Source: Tetracladium setigerum
Lineage: Eukaryota > Ascomycota > Leotiomycetes > Helotiales
Assembly: GCA_031472005.1 (NCBI GenBank)
Contig: PZJY01000002.1
Coordinates: forward strand, 434,001 to 498,000
DNA: 64,000 bases
Direction: 5' to 3'
The notes under the pieces are model-generated. The model saw nothing but the letters and a program-made list of their open reading frames with translations, made no database searches and was not told the origin of the DNA. Positions 59,330 to 64,000 of the stretch are shown here, piece after piece. How positions within the stretch are numbered: the first letter of the stretch is position 1; each line of letters starts with the position of its first letter. The translations under genes were made by a program, and so were the position numbers.

Positions 59330-60479
59330 ATGAATCGATACAAACCCCCAAAAAAGCTCCACAGGAAAACAAGAGCGCATCCAGCGCGTACATGGCCAAA
59401 GTTCTCGGTATCAAGCGTGTCAGCCCCGCCAATCCTGTCATCCAACCCAGCAAAAAGCGTGCCCGCCCCGCAGCTGACCGCGATGAGGATGACGAGAAAG
59501 ATGGTACCGCACCCAAGAAACCCCAGAAGAAGAAAAACAAGGACGAAGAGAAGAGGTTGCGACGATTTCGAGAGAAGGCACCCATCTCCTTCAACGATCG
59601 ATTGATCCGAGTCCAAACACAAAGAATGTTCATGCTTGACCGCAATCGAACAATCAGTGCTGATGGAACTCACCAAGAAGAAAAGTTTGATGTTGCGGGA
59701 TCCACGGGAAACGTATATCAAGTCTTGATATCGAAAGTCCCCAGCTGTTCCTGCCCTGATGCTCGCAACGGTAATCAATGCAAACACATCGTCTACGTAT
59801 ATTTCCCTCCCACTTGACTGTGCATTTCAAGTTCTAAAACTAGAACAGGTTATGGTCAATATTCTCAAAGCCCGCCCAGATCTCTCCTATCAACTCGCCC
59901 TCCTCACCAATGAACTCGCAGAGATTTTTGCTTCCGCACCTATTACCCAAAAACCTAAGAACGATGATGCATCATCCCTCTCAACCAACACCGGCGGTTC
60001 CCGCAAACCCATTGAAGGCGATTGCCCCGTCTGCGTCATGCCATTCGAAGAGGGCGAGCCTCTTGTCTGGTGCAAAGCCGCCTGCGGTCAAAACATCCAT
60101 CGTGCCTGCTTTGAGCAATGGCAACGCAGCAAACCTGGCCAAGAACCTAAATGCGTGTACTGCCGTAGCGTGTGGATGGGCGAGGTCAAGGAAGAGAAAG
60201 ATCTTAGTACGATTGCGAAGACGGGCGAGAAGAATTTAGAGGGGTATGTGAATGTTGCGGGCGAGCTGGGGATGAGCCAGACGAGGTAAGTTTCTCATTT
60301 GAGAGTTTGAAGCTTAAGTTGTGGTACTGATTTGCTGGTATAGGGATATGAGTACTTATCATCCGTTTTGGGTGGCTCAGCAATCATACGGAGGCGGTGG
60401 AAGCTCGGGTTCTCGAGGACGTCGCCGTCGCCACGGTTATGACTATGACGATGAAGATGAAGATGACGATGGCTGGTGA
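59330..60479 (+). CDS. SWIM and RING zinc finger protein (probable E3 ubiquitin ligase)
   Basis: The exons are 59330-59796, 59849-60285 and 60344-60479. After a Lys/Pro-rich N-terminus (KPPKKAPQENKSASSAYMAK) and a charged linker, the SWIM motif reads SCSCPDARNGNQCKHIVYV (C-x-C-x7-C-x-H). Conserved VMVNILKARPDLSYQLALL follows, then the RING: CPVCVMPFEEGEPLVWCKAA, CGQNIHRACFEQWQ, CVYC. A Gly/Arg/Asp-rich tail ends the protein. The architecture matches ZSWIM2/MEX-type ligases. The start ATG at 59330 has good context, but one base must be missing in the C or A run at 59345-59355. Otherwise the first Met in frame is 59392, inside the conserved part. The restored length is about 346 aa. Confidence 0.85.
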
Positions 60480-61080
60480 ATTCTTGTTGACCGAGAACGG
60501 CGGTTTACCAATACGTCGCTCAATTCAAATGATTGAAGATGGACAACCTGTATAAAACGGTACTGAAGATAACGGTATGGTCAGATTTGCAATTTTACTC
60601 TTGAGGCAACTCAAACGGCGTTTTGGCAGGTATAAGGAAGAGCACCGGGAAATATGGGATACCACGGAATGGAACAGGCTGACAAATCGGCTATTCAATG
60701 GCACCAGTGGGTAACAGAATTCGTAGCTCCTAAAATTATGTAAGCAGAACACCGAATTTATCCCCTTTATTATCTTGCTTCCCTGATATACGTTAAATTT
60801 ATCCACGCGTTTTACACAAGTTCTCTCCTCGGACTACTCTTAATTCGAGTAAGTTCTCTTCTAGCCTTATGAATCTGGTTAACTTGAGATCAGCGAAAAA
60901 CTTGGAAGGATTGTTTTCTCCTCCTTATACCACATGTGTACTTAGAAGGAATAGAAACTGTCCCTTACAATAGTCTTCTCTGTCGCATCGACCTTCTCAA
61001 CTAAGAAGTAGTTATTATAACGCAGCCAAAGCTAGTCGCTATATATTTTAATAGCGAGGAGAAGATTACGAAAAGATCCC
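60480..61080. other. Intergenic, increasingly A/T-rich toward the P450 relic
   Basis: The 3' side of the SWIM-RING gene passes into TA-rich text from about 60840. No gene seen here, though heavily mutated P450 N-terminal sequence could lie unrecognised in it. Confidence 0.4.
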
Positions 61081-61923
61081 TGCAATTAGAAGAATTCTTG
61101 TTAATATGCTCGGGCATGGACTTGTTTCTATAGAGGGAATTGACTATAAGGTGATTTTTCCCAGGCTAGCCTAACACTTAATCGCCTATAGAAAATAGGT
61201 TAAAAGATTCAACGTAAGGCATTGGCACCAGTGTTTAGTATACCTATAGTCAGGAAGCTTTATCTGCTTTTTTAGAAAAAAGCTCGTTAAATAATATCCC
61301 TTATTAAAGATGAAATTAAGGCATAAAATTTAGTCGGACTAGATATAGTTATTAATATATAGGAGTAGACGACGCGGGTAACAATCGATATTATTGGCGA
61401 GGTAGGGTTTGGGTCGAGGTTTGACGCTCTAATATACTGTTGCTAAAGAAGCCCTCCGCCTCTATCCACCAGTCGTTACGATTGGAAGACGTGCTAGCCG
61501 AGACATAATATTAGGCGGTGTTGCACTCCTAAAATATACGCACGTCAGATTTTCCTCGTGGGCAATGGCTCGCTCAAAATCGGTATGGGGCGAGGATACT
61601 AAGATATTTAAACCCGAGAGGTGGCTTGAAGGTGGAAGTGCTGCAAATGACTTACCCCTCAGCCAGGTTTTCAGAGGCGGAATAAGGGGTGTATTGGTAA
61701 ATGTACGTTACTTTTCCCCGCTTGTATATTTGAATCCGGCGCGCTAACGAAGTGGGAAATAGCTTTCGCACAAGCAGAACACAAAGCACTTATTGAGGCT
61801 TTAATTGAGACATTTGAGTTCAAGCAGATTGGCAACTTGCTCGTGGATCCTGTGACTGTGTTTGGAATTACGGGCAAGATCTTGGGTTTGCAACTGGAAA
61901 CCAAGCCTGTTGAGGGCTGGTAG
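61081..61923 (+). pseudogene. Decayed cytochrome P450
   Basis: Fragments still align to a fungal P450. LVNMLGHGLVSIEGIDYKV (about 61105) is followed by stops, and RVTIDIIGEVGFGSRFDAL lies near 61375-61430. KEALRLYPPVVTIGRRASRD carries the ExxR helix. WAMARSKSVWGED and FKPERWLEG follow, and the tail ends FAQAEHKALIEALIETFEF, then TKPVEGW with stop 61921-61923. Damage is severe. The I-helix region between FDAL and the ExxR helix is absent, stops occur, and the heme loop reads FRGGIRGVLVN, with Val where the cysteine ligand should be. The first half is TA-rich, as after repeat-induced point mutation. Not functional. Confidence 0.85.
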
Positions 61924-62233
61924 AAAGGATGTTTGGAAAAGTAACATGGCCATGGCTTTATGAGTAAGTGAACTGCTCGATCAAGGTACGAGCCCAAGAT
62001 TCGTCGATTATGTAAAAGCACAGAATATCGATGAAATTTTATAATCAGCCTTGTTGTGGTGGTTTAAAATGATCCTTCTCTACTAGCATCACTTGGAGAT
62101 GTCTTGCTCTTGACTCGACGTCAGTTGAAACGTCCAACGCCTGAAGAATTAAATCGGCGAGATTCGCTAAGATCCTAAACTGTATAATAGCAAGAAACTG
62201 CCATCACCCAAGTTCGGTGACGAATTGATGGCT
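61924..62233. other. Intergenic spacer
   Basis: About 310 bp between the P450 relic and the 3' end of the Cys-rich surface-protein gene. No feature recognised. Confidence 0.4.
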
Positions 62234-63322
62234 TCATACCCGTAGCTCTCCACGTACATTATTCCCCTCCAACTCCGTATAAGGTGTTACAGACTGCCAA
62301 TTTTTCTTCGGCTCTCCCACATATGCATTATTTCCGACACCTCCAACCTCATTATTTCCAAGTTCCCATGGCGGTTTCTGCTCAACTTCCACCCCTCCAT
62401 GCTCCACTGCGTGATTCTGGCTCCTTCGACGGCGACGGAGCAGTAGCAAAACAGCAATCACAAGTATAGCTGCGGCGCCAACCCCTACCCCAACACCTAT
62501 TCCAATATTCGTTTTACTGTTGCTATTTCCATTACTAGTGCTGCCACTAGTACTACCTGCCGCAGCCGACGTCGTCGAAGACAACTGACCGTTCGCCGAG
62601 TTACCAGCTGCAGCCGCAGGTGATGTCGTGGACGATTGCGATGCTGCTAAACCACCCGAAGCTGGTGTTGTAGTTCCCAAGGCGCTTTGTATCGAGGCTG
62701 CCGAACTCCCTGCAGAACCTGGTGTGCTTGTTGCAACCCCAATGACGGTTACGGTCGAGGCATCCTGTAGAGCGAACAGGTTGGCGGAAGCACTACAGCA
62801 GCTTCTTGGGTCCGAGTCCAGCTCGCAGCAGAATTGTGCGTTTGGGCATGAGACGACGGGATCATAACTACTAGGAAATACTTTCGAGAAGTTTAATCAG
62901 CATTGTTTGAGAATCTGCACGATGTGTATTCAATCAGATAGTTAGATTGTGGGGCTGTAGAAGGTGTCATGTACCAGATTTGCAGGTATTTCCGCATTCA
63001 GTGCTGTTCCCTTTTCCGAAATTGTAAGTCATTTGAGCTTTTCAGTTCCATGCAAAAGAGAGATCTTACAGCTTGGATCAGTGCAACTCCCTCGAATGTA
63101 TGCGAGGTTCAATGGCATCGCCGGCCAACGACACAGGCCATTTGACATGCAGGTGTGTCCATCTCCGCAACAAACGCTCTGCTCTTGATCCGGGTAGCAT
63201 GGCGAGTCAAACGCGACATACGACCCATCGGGATAGTAGCATGATGTTGACGAGACCGATTTCACCCTTGAAGCGAACAAGCTCAAGCCGGCCAGGTATA
63301 TAATAGTGCTGGTGGAGTGCAT
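62234..63322 (-). CDS. Cys-rich single-span surface protein
   Basis: Exons on the minus strand are 63070-63322, 62975-63010 (36 nt) and 62234-62880, giving 311 aa with the frame intact. A signal peptide (HSTSTIIYLAGLSLFASRV) leads to a Cys-rich head (CYYPDGSY, SVCCGDGHTCMSNGLC, SCTDPSW, ECGNTCKS, FCCELDSDPRSCC). This pattern is common in Pezizomycotina surface proteins of unknown role. A Ser/Ala/Thr/Gly stalk follows, then one span (IGIGVGVGVGAAAILVIAVL), the stop-transfer RRRRRS and a short cytosolic tail with QKPPWELGNNEVGG and YTELEG. The layout is Mid2-like and parallels the gene at 33045. The acceptors were chosen as the only ones keeping W-N-S-T-E-C and Y-D-P-V-V-S-C in phase. It may act as a wall sensor; that is inference. 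Confidence 0.8.
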
Positions 63323-64000
63323 ATTCGCAACTTTTTGGTGTAGACAAACAAGTTTAAAATTTAGTGACAGGGAGGTATAAGTAATGAAGTGCACATATTC
63401 CAGAAATAAGAGGAGGAGAGGGGACGCGTAAAGATGTTTTGCTAATCGCAGCTTTCGGACTGGCATAGTCGCTGTTATCCCAATCAGAGTTCGAACTACT
63501 TCAAGCCTCATGTTCAGCTCGCAGCGCCAACAAAACCTCATTGGCAGATCTCGTCAACTCAAACCTATGATCACCCAATTGAATCGATTTTTAAAGAAAG
63601 AAGCTTTCAAGAACGAGACCAAGCTCAGGTCATCCATTGCTTCTTCCTTTGCCATGTCAAACTAGTTGAAAGTTCGTACATGGTCGTCCGTATTTCCGTA
63701 TACCACAAAGCTCAGAGGTCAGCGATAATTGTAGTTTTCTATCACCGACTACATCTCTACTATTTAGCAATGGGGAGAAGGATGCTTTTCTTGATGACTG
63801 GTGGAAAAGAAGTTGAGTTGGACATGGACTTTTTACTCTTCTCTATGGATCATACAACAACAAAACAACTCTCTGGCATGCTGTACGGAGATTACTCTAC
63901 CGGAATCATACACAACAACTTTGGCATATTATGAAGATCGAGGATGGCTTGAAACGAAAGTTGATTTAGCAGGCGCGTAGTTAAGCTCAATAGTTGTTTT
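63323..64000. other. Right-edge region without a recognised gene
   Basis: Promoter side of the Cys-rich surface gene, then sequence running off the window. Short open frames lack support. Confidence 0.4.

Noticed and set aside
61081..61923. Functional P450 with an unusual heme loop
   Set aside because: The I-helix is missing, stops are present and the ligand cysteine is replaced; no working enzyme can be read.
1..64000. Programmed frameshifting or RNA editing as the cause of the many frame breaks
   Set aside because: No shared slippery heptamer or structure; sites vary in base and context and affect unrelated housekeeping genes.
1..64000. tRNA, rRNA or CRISPR loci
   Set aside because: I looked for B-box-like GGTTCGANTCC text on both strands and for regularly spaced repeats and found none that fold or repeat properly; a covariance-model scan would settle it.

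Overview
This 64 kb window is nuclear DNA of a filamentous ascomycete. Nearly every gene is split by short GT-AG introns (mostly 47-180 bp) with CTAAC/CTGAC-like branch sites a few bases before the acceptor. The gene set is fungal: VFA1, GET1, ECM33, RUD3, a CBM1-tailed glycosidase, COX8, KGD4, MED18. The gene families, the Mid2-like surface proteins and the AT-rich cytochrome P450 relic suggest a Leotiomycete (Helotiales-like). That placement is inference, not proof.

Layout. 0-12.4 kb holds housekeeping genes: YVH1 (3' part, cut by the left edge), VFA1 and ARG4 (divergent), the cytochrome heme lyase CYC3, a RUS/DUF647 membrane protein and KGD4. 12.4-15.9 kb is a long gene-poor stretch with hairpins and a diverged tandem duplication. 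15.9-26.4 kb carries a GPI-anchored secreted protein, the splicing factor SPF45, the peroxisomal acyl-CoA synthetase PCS60, an unknown triple-spanning membrane protein, GET1 and a PTAR1-like protein. 29-37.5 kb is rich in cell-surface and secreted products: ECM33, a large Mid2-like surface protein, and a CBM1-GH43 glycoside hydrolase that reads as broken. 39.8-51 kb has a DENN-C1 protein, MTR4, COX8 and MED18. 54.4-60.5 kb has an unknown coiled-coil gene, the golgin RUD3 and a SWIM-RING protein. 60.8-62 kb is a decayed P450, and 62.2-63.3 kb a Cys-rich single-pass surface protein.

The genes do not form an obvious cluster or a new multi-gene system. Several serve mitochondrial respiration (CYC3, KGD4, COX8), RNA metabolism (SPF45, MTR4, MED18, YVH1) or the secretory and membrane system (VFA1, GET1, RUD3, DENN, ECM33).

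The strongest window-wide signal is technical. Sixteen of the conserved genes can be read in full only if one or more single bases are added back, almost always in a run of identical bases (about 27 sites). Essential genes such as MTR4, COX8, ARG4 and CYC3 are hit, so this looks like homopolymer dropout in the assembly rather than mass gene death. Coordinates below are those of the window as given, and the frame breaks are noted gene by gene. Biology that survives this filter includes a 4-nt microexon in ARG4, a 13-nt exon in the RUS gene, a P450 relic with RIP-like decay, paired CCG-N8-CGG elements upstream of the GH43 gene and several long palindromes.
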